34,150 nucleotides of DNA, from NCBI GenBank assembly GCA_002255495.1, contig NCAP01000017.1:1-34150 (forward strand), written 5' to 3'. Shown here piece by piece: positions 27,032 through 34,150 of the stretch (its first letter is position 1; the number at the start of each line of letters is the position of its first letter). A program made the translations under genes and the position numbers. Origin of the DNA: Rhodospirillales bacterium 20-60-12. GTDB lineage: Bacteria; Pseudomonadota; Alphaproteobacteria; Acetobacterales; Acetobacteraceae. Under the pieces are notes generated by a model. The model searched no databases and was not told where the DNA came from. It saw only the letters and a list, made by a program, of their open reading frames with translations.

Positions 27032-27762
27032 CAATCCTCGATCAGCCTCTTACGGGCGTAAAATATGAATTCGATGACCAAGACCACGGCCAAGCCAAAC
27101 CAGGTCAGCTCATATTGATAATGATTGTTCGGTGGTGTCGGCAGATTATGCGCCGGATCCGGCCAGCCGCTGAGCGGCTTGGGGCCAAGTGTCACCAGCA
27201 CAAAATTCTCGACATGCTTGAGCCCCAGTGACGCGCCGATTTTCTGCGGATTGCGGGTGTAGAAAATATGCTGCGCCGGGTTGTCCTGACCGGCAAAAAA
27301 TCCAGGTTCTTGAGGCTGCGCGATATAGCCTGAGACCTGGATAAGGCCAGCCGGCACTGTGTAAGGAACCGGCGTTGATTCCGGCACCCAACCCAAGTCA
27401 ACGAGCAAAACCGATCCATCGGGGCGTTGGAGCGGCATCAAAAGCTGGCCACCGCGCTGCGGCCCCGCCGGGCTGTTTTCCACCTCGTCGCCGTATAAAG
27501 CCGCTTTATCGGCAATCCATGTGCCGACAACACCGACTTTTTCAAACGGCTGCGGATGGGCAGGCAAGGGCACAGGGGGTGCCAATTCAGCCTGATGAAT
27601 CCGCGCCAGGATGGCTTCTTTCCAGACCAGCCTGTGGGATTGCCACACGCCAAGGGACAGGAGGGCAGCGAGGAGAATAAGGCTGGCGATCCCGGGGCCT
27701 ACGAGACGCCGCCATTTTGCAGGCGGCGTCTGAGGCGTTGCGGATATTTTAGCCTGCAACAA
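27031..27762 (-). CDS. SURF1 family cytochrome oxidase assembly protein
   Basis: About 243 residues. An N-terminal membrane helix (IASLILLAALLSLGVWQSHRL, about residues 20-40) is followed by the SURF1 core (VLLVDLGWVPES; PHNDHYEYALTWF-type C-terminal motif, here PPNNHYQYELTWFGLAVVLVIEF) and a second helix. SURF1 supports haem a insertion into subunit I. No ATG or GTG fits: the upstream ATG at 27855 would put 107 bases inside coxC. I used the TTG at 27762, which overlaps the coxC stop region; the start is uncertain. The M32 gene follows by a TGATG overlap. Confidence 0.88.
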   Translation of the reverse strand: MLQAKISATPQTPPAKWRRLVGPGIASLILLAALLSLGVWQSHRLVWKEAILARIHQAELAPPVPLPAHPQPFEKVGVVGTWIADKAALYGDEVENSPAGPQRGGQLLMPLQRPDGSVLLVDLGWVPESTPVPYTVPAGLIQVSGYIAQPQEPGFFAGQDNPAQHIFYTRNPQKIGASLGLKHVENFVLVTLGPKPLSGWPDPAHNLPTPPNNHYQYELTWFGLAVVLVIEFIFYARKRLIED

Positions 27763-28600
27763 TCGCGCTGCGGCCAAAATAATAGATGCAGACGAACAAG
27801 AACAGCCAAACGACGTCGACGAAGTGCCAATACCAAGCGGCGGCCTCAAAACCAAAATGCTGCTGCGGCGAAAATTGGTTCTTCATGGCGCGGACCAGGC
27901 AAACGATGAGAAAGGCTGTGCCGACAACCACGTGAAAGCCATGAAAGCCTGTGGCGATAAAGAACACCGAGGGGAAAATACCGCCATGGTAAAACAGGAA
28001 CGGCGAATGGGTGTATTCATAGCCCTGACCGCAAAGGAAGGTGATCCCGAGTAGCACAGTGACCGCAAGGCCCAAAACCAAATTCTTCTTGTCGTTTTCC
28101 AGCAAGGCGTGATGCGCCCAGGTGATGGTGGTGCCGGAGAGCAATAAAACCATCGTGTTGAACAAGGGGATGGCAAATGGGTCAATGGTGGTGATGCCCT
28201 GAGGCGGCCAGACCGCTTTATACGCGACACCCATATGCGAGGGAAAGAAGAAATAATTGAAATACGCCCAGAAGAACGACACAAAAAACATCACTTCTGA
28301 TGTGATGAACAAGGCCATTCCGTAGCGCATGCCGATCCGCGTGATCGTGGTGTGAACGCCGGGGGCTGCTCCCTCGTGGACGACACTGGTCCACCAGAAA
28401 AACATCGTGGTTACCGCGGAGAGAACACCGATGATCAACACGATATAATTGGAGAAATGCGCGGCAAAAATGATGCCCGCGGCCACCAACATGGCGGAGG
28501 CTGCACCGATGAGGGGCAGAAAGCTCGGATCGACCAAATGATATTGGTGAGGAACCGTGCCTCTGATTTGGCTTTTCGCCGTGTGAACAGTACCGCTCAT
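27749..28600 (-). CDS. coxC: Cytochrome c oxidase subunit III
   Basis: A 283-residue protein with seven predicted membrane helices. The opening HQYHLVDPSFLPL, the SEVMFFVSFFWAYFN block and WPPQGITTIDPFAIPLFNTMVLL are subunit III signatures, followed by GFHGFHVVVGTAFL and WYWHFVDVVWLFLFV at the C-terminus. It stabilises subunit I and supports proton uptake. GGGAGA precedes the ATG. It comes 31 bases after the CoxF-like gene; the usual ctaG between them is absent. Confidence 0.97.
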   Translation of the reverse strand: MSGTVHTAKSQIRGTVPHQYHLVDPSFLPLIGAASAMLVAAGIIFAAHFSNYIVLIIGVLSAVTTMFFWWTSVVHEGAAPGVHTTITRIGMRYGMALFITSEVMFFVSFFWAYFNYFFFPSHMGVAYKAVWPPQGITTIDPFAIPLFNTMVLLLSGTTITWAHHALLENDKKNLVLGLAVTVLLGITFLCGQGYEYTHSPFLFYHGGIFPSVFFIATGFHGFHVVVGTAFLIVCLVRAMKNQFSPQQHFGFEAAAWYWHFVDVVWLFLFVCIYYFGRSAIVAG

Positions 28601-28631
28601 ATCCCAGTCAATCTCCCTAGAAACCGATAAC

Positions 28632-28793
28632 TCACCACATATGCCCGACTTTAATGAGCTTGACCACGGCGATTGCGTAAATCAGCAGCGAGATGGCGCC
28701 CAAGGCCGCCAGTAATGCCCAGTTCCGACCGCTCCGCCGACGGCGAAACTCGGCGATCATTTCAGGCGTCCAGTCGGGCCGTTCTACGATCAT
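28632..28793 (-). CDS. Small single-helix protein, CoxF-like
   Basis: A 53-residue protein too short for routine ORF lists. It starts MIVERPDWTPEMIAEFRRRR, a basic cytoplasmic stretch, followed by one membrane helix (WALLAALGAISLLIYAIAVVKL) and a short tail ending HMW. Its ATG directly follows the TAA of ctaB with no spacer. Small proteins of this layout (charged RRRR stretch, single helix) occupy the same place in alphaproteobacterial oxidase operons and are thought to be oxidase assembly or accessory factors. Confidence 0.8.
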   Translation of the reverse strand: MIVERPDWTPEMIAEFRRRRSGRNWALLAALGAISLLIYAIAVVKLIKVGHMW

Positions 28794-29756
28794 TTAAAAA
28801 CCAATAAATTTGTCGGCAACAAGAACACCGAACAGAATGAACAGATACAGGATTGAGTATTTAAACGCCTGCCGCGCAGGCAGATTCTTGGTCAAGCTCA
28901 CCCCAGAAACATCCTGATCATCGCGCAGCACACGCCATGAATACCAGACGAAGACCAAGCCAAGTGCCAATGCCGCGGCACCGTAAACATAACCGGCATA
29001 CCCGAGTAGGGTGGGCAATAATGTCACCGGCACCATTAACAATGTGTAGGCCATCACGTGGCGGCGGGTGGATTTAGCCCCTGCAATTACCGGCAGCATC
29101 GGCACGCCTGCACGCTCATAATCGGCTGACGCAAACAATGACAGCGACCAGAAATGCGGCGGTGTCCAGAAGAATATGATCGCAAATAACAGAACCGGCA
29201 TCACACTTAGCGATCCGGTCGCCGCCACCCAGCCGATCATCGGAGGAAATGCGCCCGCAGCACCACCGATGACTATATTCTGCGGTGTGCTGCGCTTCAG
29301 CCACATCGTATAAATGAAGACATAAAACCCGATTGAGCCCGCCAGAATGACAGCAGCGAGCATATTCGTCGCGAGTGCCATCAGCACGACCGACGAAGCA
29401 GCAAGCGTCAGTCCAAATCCAAGCGCGCCTGCCGGCGAAATCCGCCCGGCCGGGATGGGTCGATTGGCCGTCCGCCTCATCAAGGCATCGATGTCGCGAT
29501 CATACCACATATTGATAGCACCGGACGCGCCGGCCGCTGTCGCGATGCAGATAATTGCAATTGCACCCATCACCGGATTAATCGGCACCGGTGCGACCAA
29601 CATACCCGCGATGGCCGAGTAGACCACCAACGACATCACTCTGGGTTTCAACAGCGCAAGCCAATCTTGCGCTGTTGTACCCATGAGCCTCATCTCATCG
29701 GCGGTGAAGGCCGTTTCGCCATGAGCCAGTAAGGGCGTGATGACCGAATCACTCAT
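28794..29756 (-). CDS. ctaB: Protohaem IX farnesyltransferase (haem O synthase)
   Basis: A 320-residue UbiA-family prenyltransferase with about nine membrane helices. The prenyl-diphosphate site [21 protein letters not shown] has the family NxxxDxxxD pattern, and [24 protein letters not shown] and [13 protein letters not shown] are the other fixed blocks. It adds farnesyl to haem b to make haem O, the precursor of haem A for subunit I. Its ATG overlaps the coxA stop by 4 bases, and its TAA abuts the next ATG. Confidence 0.96.
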   Translation of the reverse strand: MSDSVITPLLAHGETAFTADEMRLMGTTAQDWLALLKPRVMSLVVYSAIAGMLVAPVPINPVMGAIAIICIATAAGASGAINMWYDRDIDALMRRTANRPIPAGRISPAGALGFGLTLAASSVVLMALATNMLAAVILAGSIGFYVFIYTMWLKRSTPQNIVIGGAAGAFPPMIGWVAATGSLSVMPVLLFAIIFFWTPPHFWSLSLFASADYERAGVPMLPVIAGAKSTRRHVMAYTLLMVPVTLLPTLLGYAGYVYGAAALALGLVFVWYSWRVLRDDQDVSGVSLTKNLPARQAFKYSILYLFILFGVLVADKFIGF

Positions 29757-31357
29757 CTGATAACCGGCACATCCTCAAATGTGTGGTGCGGCGCCGGAGA
29801 CGGCACAACCCACTCAAGAGTGGTCGCACCCTCACCCCAGTAATTATCGGCCAACACGACCTTCGAAGTGAACACCCGATACATCACATAGAAGAACACG
29901 AGCGTGCTGATGCCAGACAGGAAGGCACCCATGGACGAGACATAGTTCCAGCCCGCAAAAGCATCAGGATAATCCGGATAACGGCGCGGCATACCAGCCA
30001 AACCCAGGAAATGCATTGGGAAGAATGTCAGGTTCACACCGACAAACGTGGTCCAGAAATGCAATTTACCCCAGAATTCAGGATATTGATGACCGCTCAT
30101 TTTGCCAATCCAGTAGTAAAATCCGGCAAAAATAGCGAATACCGCACCCAGCGACAGCACGTAGTGGAAATGGGCGATCAAGAAGTAATCGTTGTGCAAT
30201 TCCTGATCGAGTCCGGCGTTGGCGAGCACGATCCCTGTGGCGCCGCCGACGACGAAGAGGAAGATGAAGCCGACAGCAAACAACATCGGCGTTTTGAACT
30301 CGATTGAACCGCCCCACATTGTCGCGATCCAGGAGAACACTTTTACGCCGGTCGGCACCGCGATGACCAGAGTGGCGACCTCGAAATAGATGCGGCTGTC
30401 AACGCTGATGCCCGAGACGAACATGTGATGCGCCCAGACGATGAAGCCTAAAAAGCCGATGGCCACCATGGCATAGACCATGCCGAAATATCCAAAGATG
30501 GGCTTTTTCGAGAAGGTGGAGACGACATGGCTTATAATACCGAAGGCCGGCAAGATCATGATATAAACTTCGGGGTGACCAAAGAACCAGAATAAATGCT
30601 GGAACAGCACAGGGTCGCCACCGCCGCCAGGCTCGAAAAACGACGTGCCGAAATTGCGGTCCATGATCAGCATGGTCACAGCACCGGCGAGGACCGGAAT
30701 GGCGAGCAAGAGCAGAAATGCGGTAACCAAAATGGCCCACACAAAAAGCGGCATCTTATGCATGGTCATGCCGGGAGCGCGCATGTTCAAAATGGTCGCG
30801 ATGAAATTGATCGCGCCGAGCAAAGAGGAAATACCGGCCAAATGCAGCGAGAATAAGGTGAAATCAGTCGACACGCCTGGCGAGTAAGTGCTGTCGGTCA
30901 ACGGGGGGTACAAGGTCCAACCCACGCCGGAGCCCTGACCAACCACAAGACCCAGAATAACAAAGATGAAGCCCATCACCAAAAACCAGAAGCTCATATT
31001 ATTGAGCCTGGGGAATGCCATGTCCGGCGCACCGATCATCATCGGCACGAACCAATTACCAAAACCACCGATCAAAGCCGGCATCACCAGCCAGAAAATC
31101 ATGATCAGGCCATGGGCCGTCACAATGGCGTTCCATTCCTGGCCGTTACTGACGATCGTGTTGTTTGGATACATCAGCTGTGCACGCATCAGCATAGATA
31201 AACCGCCGCCGACAATGCCGGCGACCACTGCTGCGGTGATATAGAGTGTGCCGATATCCTTGTGGTTTGTGCTCATCAGCCAGCGGCGTGCGAAACTCGG
31301 CTGATGGGCAGCGTGAGAATCATGTGCGCCGTGATCATGTATGACGGTCGATGACAT
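29753..31357 (-). CDS. coxA: Cytochrome c oxidase subunit I (aa3 type, family A)
   Basis: A 534-residue, 12-helix haem-copper oxidase subunit. Haem and CuB ligands are present: H82, H261 with Y265 (GHPEVY), H310/H311, and H396 and H398 (AHFHYV). D-channel D112 in [13 protein letters not shown]263 and K-channel K339 in PTGVKVFSW are kept, marking a type A proton-pumping enzyme. One odd point: the normally invariant LHDTY is LHNDY, so the Mg/Mn-ligand Asp is N389 (codon at 30191-30193). AAAGGAAG precedes the ATG. It lies 12 bases after coxB. Confidence 0.97.
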   Translation of the reverse strand: MSSTVIHDHGAHDSHAAHQPSFARRWLMSTNHKDIGTLYITAAVVAGIVGGGLSMLMRAQLMYPNNTIVSNGQEWNAIVTAHGLIMIFWLVMPALIGGFGNWFVPMMIGAPDMAFPRLNNMSFWFLVMGFIFVILGLVVGQGSGVGWTLYPPLTDSTYSPGVSTDFTLFSLHLAGISSLLGAINFIATILNMRAPGMTMHKMPLFVWAILVTAFLLLLAIPVLAGAVTMLIMDRNFGTSFFEPGGGGDPVLFQHLFWFFGHPEVYIMILPAFGIISHVVSTFSKKPIFGYFGMVYAMVAIGFLGFIVWAHHMFVSGISVDSRIYFEVATLVIAVPTGVKVFSWIATMWGGSIEFKTPMLFAVGFIFLFVVGGATGIVLANAGLDQELHNDYFLIAHFHYVLSLGAVFAIFAGFYYWIGKMSGHQYPEFWGKLHFWTTFVGVNLTFFPMHFLGLAGMPRRYPDYPDAFAGWNYVSSMGAFLSGISTLVFFYVMYRVFTSKVVLADNYWGEGATTLEWVVPSPAPHHTFEDVPVIR

Positions 31358-31369
31358 GTCAGACTTCCT

Positions 31370-32242
31370 TTAACGCGTCGCTTGCGCGAGTTGAACAAGT
31401 GCCGGCCGAACGACAGCCGGAGTGCGATTTGGGGTATTATCGGCATATTCAGCCTGAGCTTTTTTGACCCAAGCTTGATATTGATCCATCGGCAAAGCCT
31501 GGATTTCGATCGGCATAGCGTCGTGATTTATGCCACAAATCTGATTGCATTCGCCGTAATACGTTCCCGGCTTGGTCAGCAGCGTCCAGCTATGAACAAT
31601 CTGGCCCGGAATTGCGTATCGTTGCACGCCAAGCGAGGGCAAATAGAACCCGTGCAGAACATCGGCGCTGGTGATTTCAAACTCAATTTTTTCGCCGGCG
31701 GGGACAACCATTGGATGATCGACGGAAAGACGGCGGATCTGGCCCGGCTGAAGCTTGTCGTCAGGGATCATGTAACTGGTGAAATCCAACCCCTTCACCG
31801 ACTTATAATCATATTCCCAATACCATTGATGGCCCGTGACCTTCACAATCATGTAGGGCTTCTGATAATCCGCCTCGTAGCGGATCAGATTGATCGACGG
31901 CCAGGCAACGACCAGCAAAATCACCGCCGGAATAACTGTCCAAAGAACCTCGACCACCACATTATGGGTCACGGTGCTGGGCACTTTGTTGCGTTTGGCA
32001 TTGAAACGGACAATCACGTAGGCCAACAGTAGCGCCACAAACCCAACAACGCCCGCCATGATCCATAGAACAAAAGCCATGAAATGGTCGATCCGCGCTT
32101 CCATCGGGCTTCCCGGCTGAGGCAACCACATTTCCCACGGCTTGGGCGCAATCACGTACCCATCAGCAAACGCGAGATGCGGCATTCCAAACGCCAGCAG
32201 AACTAGCGCCCCTAAACTTACCCGCCAGCCGGAAAACCGCAT
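31370..32242 (-). CDS. coxB: Cytochrome c oxidase subunit II with CuA site
   Basis: About 290 residues from the ATG at 32242 (AAGGCGAGAG just upstream); the open frame extends to 32308 without features. A signal peptide (MRFSGWRVSLGALVLLAFG...LAFA) is followed by two membrane helices and a periplasmic cupredoxin domain. The cytochrome c docking Trp block GHQWYWEYDY is present, as are CuA ligands H197, C232, C236, H240 and M243. The usual GQCSEICG reads GECNQICG, so the Glu that bridges CuA and the Mg site is Q234. The usual K-x-D-A-x-P-G reads Q-R-Y-A-I-P-G, with Y209 in place of Asp. It is the first gene of the cox operon. Confidence 0.96.
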   Translation of the reverse strand: MRFSGWRVSLGALVLLAFGMPHLAFADGYVIAPKPWEMWLPQPGSPMEARIDHFMAFVLWIMAGVVGFVALLLAYVIVRFNAKRNKVPSTVTHNVVVEVLWTVIPAVILLVVAWPSINLIRYEADYQKPYMIVKVTGHQWYWEYDYKSVKGLDFTSYMIPDDKLQPGQIRRLSVDHPMVVPAGEKIEFEITSADVLHGFYLPSLGVQRYAIPGQIVHSWTLLTKPGTYYGECNQICGINHDAMPIEIQALPMDQYQAWVKKAQAEYADNTPNRTPAVVRPALVQLAQATR

Positions 32243-32355
32243 ATGTCTCTCGCCTTTTATCGCATGATTGTCAGACCCGTAGCGAACCGCTGATATAAGG
32301 TCATACACCGAATATCAAGATGCTTGCTAGCTATATTATATAGTTTCAGATAGCT
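32243..32355. promoter_or_regulatory. Probable promoter region of the cox operon
   Basis: This 113-bp AT-rich spacer lies between the methyltransferase stop and coxB, both on the - strand. It contains CTATATTATATAG (about 32331-32343), a 6-bp palindrome around one T, and several TA-rich steps suited to a -10 element. No single promoter can be fixed by eye. Confidence 0.35.
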
Positions 32356-33012
32356 TTAAGTAACGTTTAAGCGGACCAAACTGAACAGGCCCATGGGCCG
32401 CAATTGCCGAATGGTGCAGAGTTTGGACAGGTCGCCGGGCAGGAGTTGGCCGATCCGAAAGTCAGGATGCCAGCCCAAAGCCCGTGAAGCCGGAGCCAAA
32501 CCACGTTCCAGCCACCATTTCGGCCCGCGTTCGGCGGCAAAATGGTTGATGAATAATATTGTGCCACCCGGCCGCACCACCCGGCGCAACTCAGCCACCA
32601 GCCGCAGCGGATGGGGCACGACGCTGGCGACGAACATCGCGACCGCAATATCAAAGCTGCCGGTCTCGAAGGAGGTGTTCTCGGCGTCCATTTCGCTGAG
32701 CTCATCGATGTTCGACAGCCCTAATTCGGCGCTGCGCTGCCGCGCCCTGGCCAGCATCTCCTTCGACAAATCGATACCCGTGATGCGCTTGGACAGATTA
32801 TAATGCGGCAGAGCAAGGCCGGTGCCGACGCCGACTTCCAGCACTCTCGTCCCCGGCGCGGCATTTACCGCTGCAATGGCCTCACGCCGCGCCGACGCAG
32901 AAACCAGCCCAAAACCGGAATCGTATATTCCTGCCCAGCGGCGGTAAGCCGCACGCACGGCGTCGGCATCCAGGGCCATGCGGGGCTGCGTGGCTTCATA
33001 ACTATGGCTCAT
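32356..33012 (-). CDS. Class I SAM-dependent methyltransferase, PmtA-like
   Basis: A 218-residue protein from the ATG at 33012 (MSHSYEAT); the open frame extends 22 residues further without features. AAYRRWAGIYD precedes the SAM motif VLEVGVGTGLALPHY, then GIDLSKEMLARARQR and LRRVVRPGGTILFINHF. This arrangement matches bacterial phosphatidylethanolamine N-methyltransferases of the Rhodobacter PmtA type, which make phosphatidylcholine precursors at the membrane; ubiquinone-type methyltransferases are the main alternative. It lies 113 bp upstream of coxB on the same strand. Confidence 0.8.
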   Translation of the reverse strand: MSHSYEATQPRMALDADAVRAAYRRWAGIYDSGFGLVSASARREAIAAVNAAPGTRVLEVGVGTGLALPHYNLSKRITGIDLSKEMLARARQRSAELGLSNIDELSEMDAENTSFETGSFDIAVAMFVASVVPHPLRLVAELRRVVRPGGTILFINHFAAERGPKWWLERGLAPASRALGWHPDFRIGQLLPGDLSKLCTIRQLRPMGLFSLVRLNVT

Positions 33013-33170
33013 CGGCACAAATATTCCCTTAATGCGCCGGCCAACGCGCCAACACATCAGCAGATTGCGACATAACAAAGACGTGACGCAAGGTGTCAGA
33101 CCAATTAAACGGGCAAAGAAGCGTGCAACCCCGTCATTTTGACCGGCCCCTGGCTGATATCGAGCCTTAA

Positions 33171-33273
33171 ATCAATATCGGTATGGCTGGAGTCACCTGC
33201 AATCCAGCCATACCAATGAGATGGATCGAAGAAAATGAATATAGAGCGTGTCGTTGTGAAACGACAGCGCTCT
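33171..33273 (+). repeat. Bipartite palindromic repeat, copy D (diverged, pairing kept)
   Basis: Starts ATCAATATCGG like copies B and C. Hairpin 1 is a perfect 12-bp stem: GGTATGGCTGGA (33180-33191) with TCCAGCCATACC (33203-33214), followed by AATGAGATGGATCGA. Hairpin 2: AGAGCG plus TGTCGTT (33243-33255) pairs with AACGACA plus CGCTCT (33260-33273, one bulged G). The stem sequence differs from the CGTGAT/ATCACG of the other copies, but both arms changed together. It lies between gcrA and the PmtA-like gene, both on the - strand. Confidence 0.85.
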
Positions 33274-33279
33274 CATAAC

Positions 33280-33804
33280 TTACGCTGCGTCCTCACGGCG
33301 GTCACGAACACGGACATAAGCGATCGCAGCATGTTCCTCGCAATAAGGTTTGCCGGTGATGGCCTGGGCGCTGCAAAAATGAAAACTCTCGGTGCCTGGC
33401 TCACCGATCGGCCAGCAGCACGGAACCGTGCGAACATAAGGCTTGGCAACAGAGGCCATGGCGGGCCGAACGGTCTGGCGCGTCGCTGGCGCATGATCTG
33501 CCGCCCGCTCGCTCGCGCGAGTTAGCGACGAATGTCCGGACGCCATAGAGACCGACCCACCCAAGCTGGCTGAGAGAGGCGGCAAAGTCGGGCCTTGAGC
33601 CCGCTTAGGGGCAGGCGGCCTGGCGGCTGGACGATCGCCTTCGATGCGCCGGATTGGCGAGGGCCGGGCCGGCAACTCAAGCCGATGTGCTTTGCCAACA
33701 ACGGCATTTTTAGAAACATTCAAACGGCGGCCAATTTCGGCAGTGGAAAGACCTTCCGCCCAAAGGGCACGCAGCTTGGCGATTGTGTCTTCCGTCCAGT
33801 CCAT
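33280..33804 (-). CDS. gcrA: GcrA family cell-cycle regulator
   Basis: A 174-residue protein starting MDWTEDTIAKLRALWAEGL and STAEIGRRLNVSKNAVVGKAHRL, the GcrA DNA-binding helix-turn-helix. A Pro/Ala/Arg-rich linker follows, then a C-terminal Cys-rich module, CCWPIGEPGTESFHFCSAQ...KPYCEEH, which is the sigma70-contact domain region. In Caulobacter, GcrA acts with sigma70 at CcrM-methylated GANTC promoters. One GAATC lies upstream at 33880-33884, but a single site could be chance. GGAG lies 7 bases before the ATG. Repeat copy D lies just past the stop. Confidence 0.95.
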   Translation of the reverse strand: MDWTEDTIAKLRALWAEGLSTAEIGRRLNVSKNAVVGKAHRLELPARPSPIRRIEGDRPAARPPAPKRAQGPTLPPLSASLGGSVSMASGHSSLTRASERAADHAPATRQTVRPAMASVAKPYVRTVPCCWPIGEPGTESFHFCSAQAITGKPYCEEHAAIAYVRVRDRREDAA

Positions 33805-33904
33805 TGTCGCACTCCGTCATTTCTATACAATATACGGTAGGACAAAGGGTCTAAACACTCAACATATTGCTGAGCTTCCGAATCTTATTTCTGTGGAAAA
33901 CTTA

Positions 33905-34150
33905 TTATTTTATCGCCTCTCCAGCGAAGGCGCCCCAGAAATCATCCCTTTTCAGCCAGCCGGTTCGATGATCCGCACTCACACGACACCAGGACAACGC
34001 AGCATCGCAGCTTAATATCCGGCCAATAACGCCGGGTTCGGCATAGGCGACGGGTGCCGCATCATCTCTGGCCGCCGCGCGAATAACATGCTGAGCCCCC
34101 GTGACAATGAAACCGCGCTCAGCGCGGACGGTTGCCTCATGGACCCACCC
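33905..34150 (-). CDS. Bacterial SH3-domain protein, C-terminal part, cut by the window edge
   Basis: An open frame of 81 residues enters from the right edge and ends at TAA 33905-33907; having no start codon inside, it is easily missed. It reads GWVHEATV, FIVTGAQHVIRAAARDDAAPVAY, AEPGVIGRILSC, WCRVSADHRTGWLKRDDFWG. This is the repeat pattern of tandem bacterial SH3 domains (GW...RAxPDxxAPVxAxLEPGVIxRLxxC...WCRV...RGWLRRxxLWG). Such proteins are usually exported and are thought to bind cell wall. It lies upstream of gcrA on the same strand, 100 bp away. Confidence 0.75.
   Translation of the reverse strand, partial: GWVHEATVRAERGFIVTGAQHVIRAAARDDAAPVAYAEPGVIGRILSCDAALSWCRVSADHRTGWLKRDDFWGAFAGEAIK

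Noticed and set aside
31382-32032. 216-aa open frame on the + strand
   Set aside because: Lies wholly antisense to coxB, whose motifs are unmistakable.
33880-33884. GAATC (GANTC) upstream of gcrA as a CcrM-dependent control site
   Set aside because: One 5-base site with a free position is expected by chance every few hundred bases; no cluster is present.

Overview
The window looks like chromosomal DNA of an alphaproteobacterium, most likely from the Rhodospirillales/Acetobacteraceae side of the class. Evidence: a GcrA-type cell-cycle regulator, an alphaproteobacterial coxB-coxA-ctaB-coxF-like-coxC-surf1 operon, a DUF2125 protein, the CnoX-like thioredoxin / LON-domain / Trm112 trio, and the general codon style. 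The genus assignment is inference; no rRNA is present.

Layout. (1) 1-7.2 kb is a polysaccharide region: the C-terminal part of an AsnB-type amidotransferase, an overlapping Wzx-type flippase and a Sec-exported 682-aa protein run on the + strand. A family 2 glycosyltransferase and a WbsX-like gene broken by an in-frame TGA run on the - strand. (2) 7.4-11.6 kb holds a 1383-aa RTX-type protein whose N-terminal half is a paralogue of the 682-aa protein. A decayed scrap of a third family member lies at 7258-7394. (3) 11.9-14.4 kb holds an SDR oxidoreductase, a DHA2-like MFS transporter and tRNA-Gly(GCC). (4) 14.5-19.5 kb holds housekeeping genes: the CnoX-like/LON/Trm112 operon, DUF2125, a Nu-type GST and a DagK-family lipid kinase. 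(5) 19.6-21.6 kb holds an LpxH-like phosphoesterase overlapping a GT4 glycosyltransferase. (6) 25.1-21.5 kb (- strand) is a tight run of class I amidotransferase, RluB-like, RsmD and amidase genes, with tadA divergent from it. (7) 32.2-25.5 kb (- strand) is the aa3-type cytochrome oxidase operon continuing into surf1 and an M32 carboxypeptidase. (8) 34.15-32.35 kb (- strand) holds a partial SH3-domain protein, GcrA and a PmtA-like methyltransferase.

Three things stand out. First, four intergenic spacers carry a previously unannotated bipartite element with two consecutive inverted repeats; one copy has diverged in sequence but kept its pairing. Second, the cytochrome oxidase keeps its CuA ligands, haem ligands and proton-channel residues, but the acidic residues that build the Mg/Mn site at the subunit I-II interface are all replaced. 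Third, one cysteine-free, probably carbohydrate-active domain occurs in two export formats (Sec signal peptide, and RTX without a signal peptide), plus a relic, around the polysaccharide genes.
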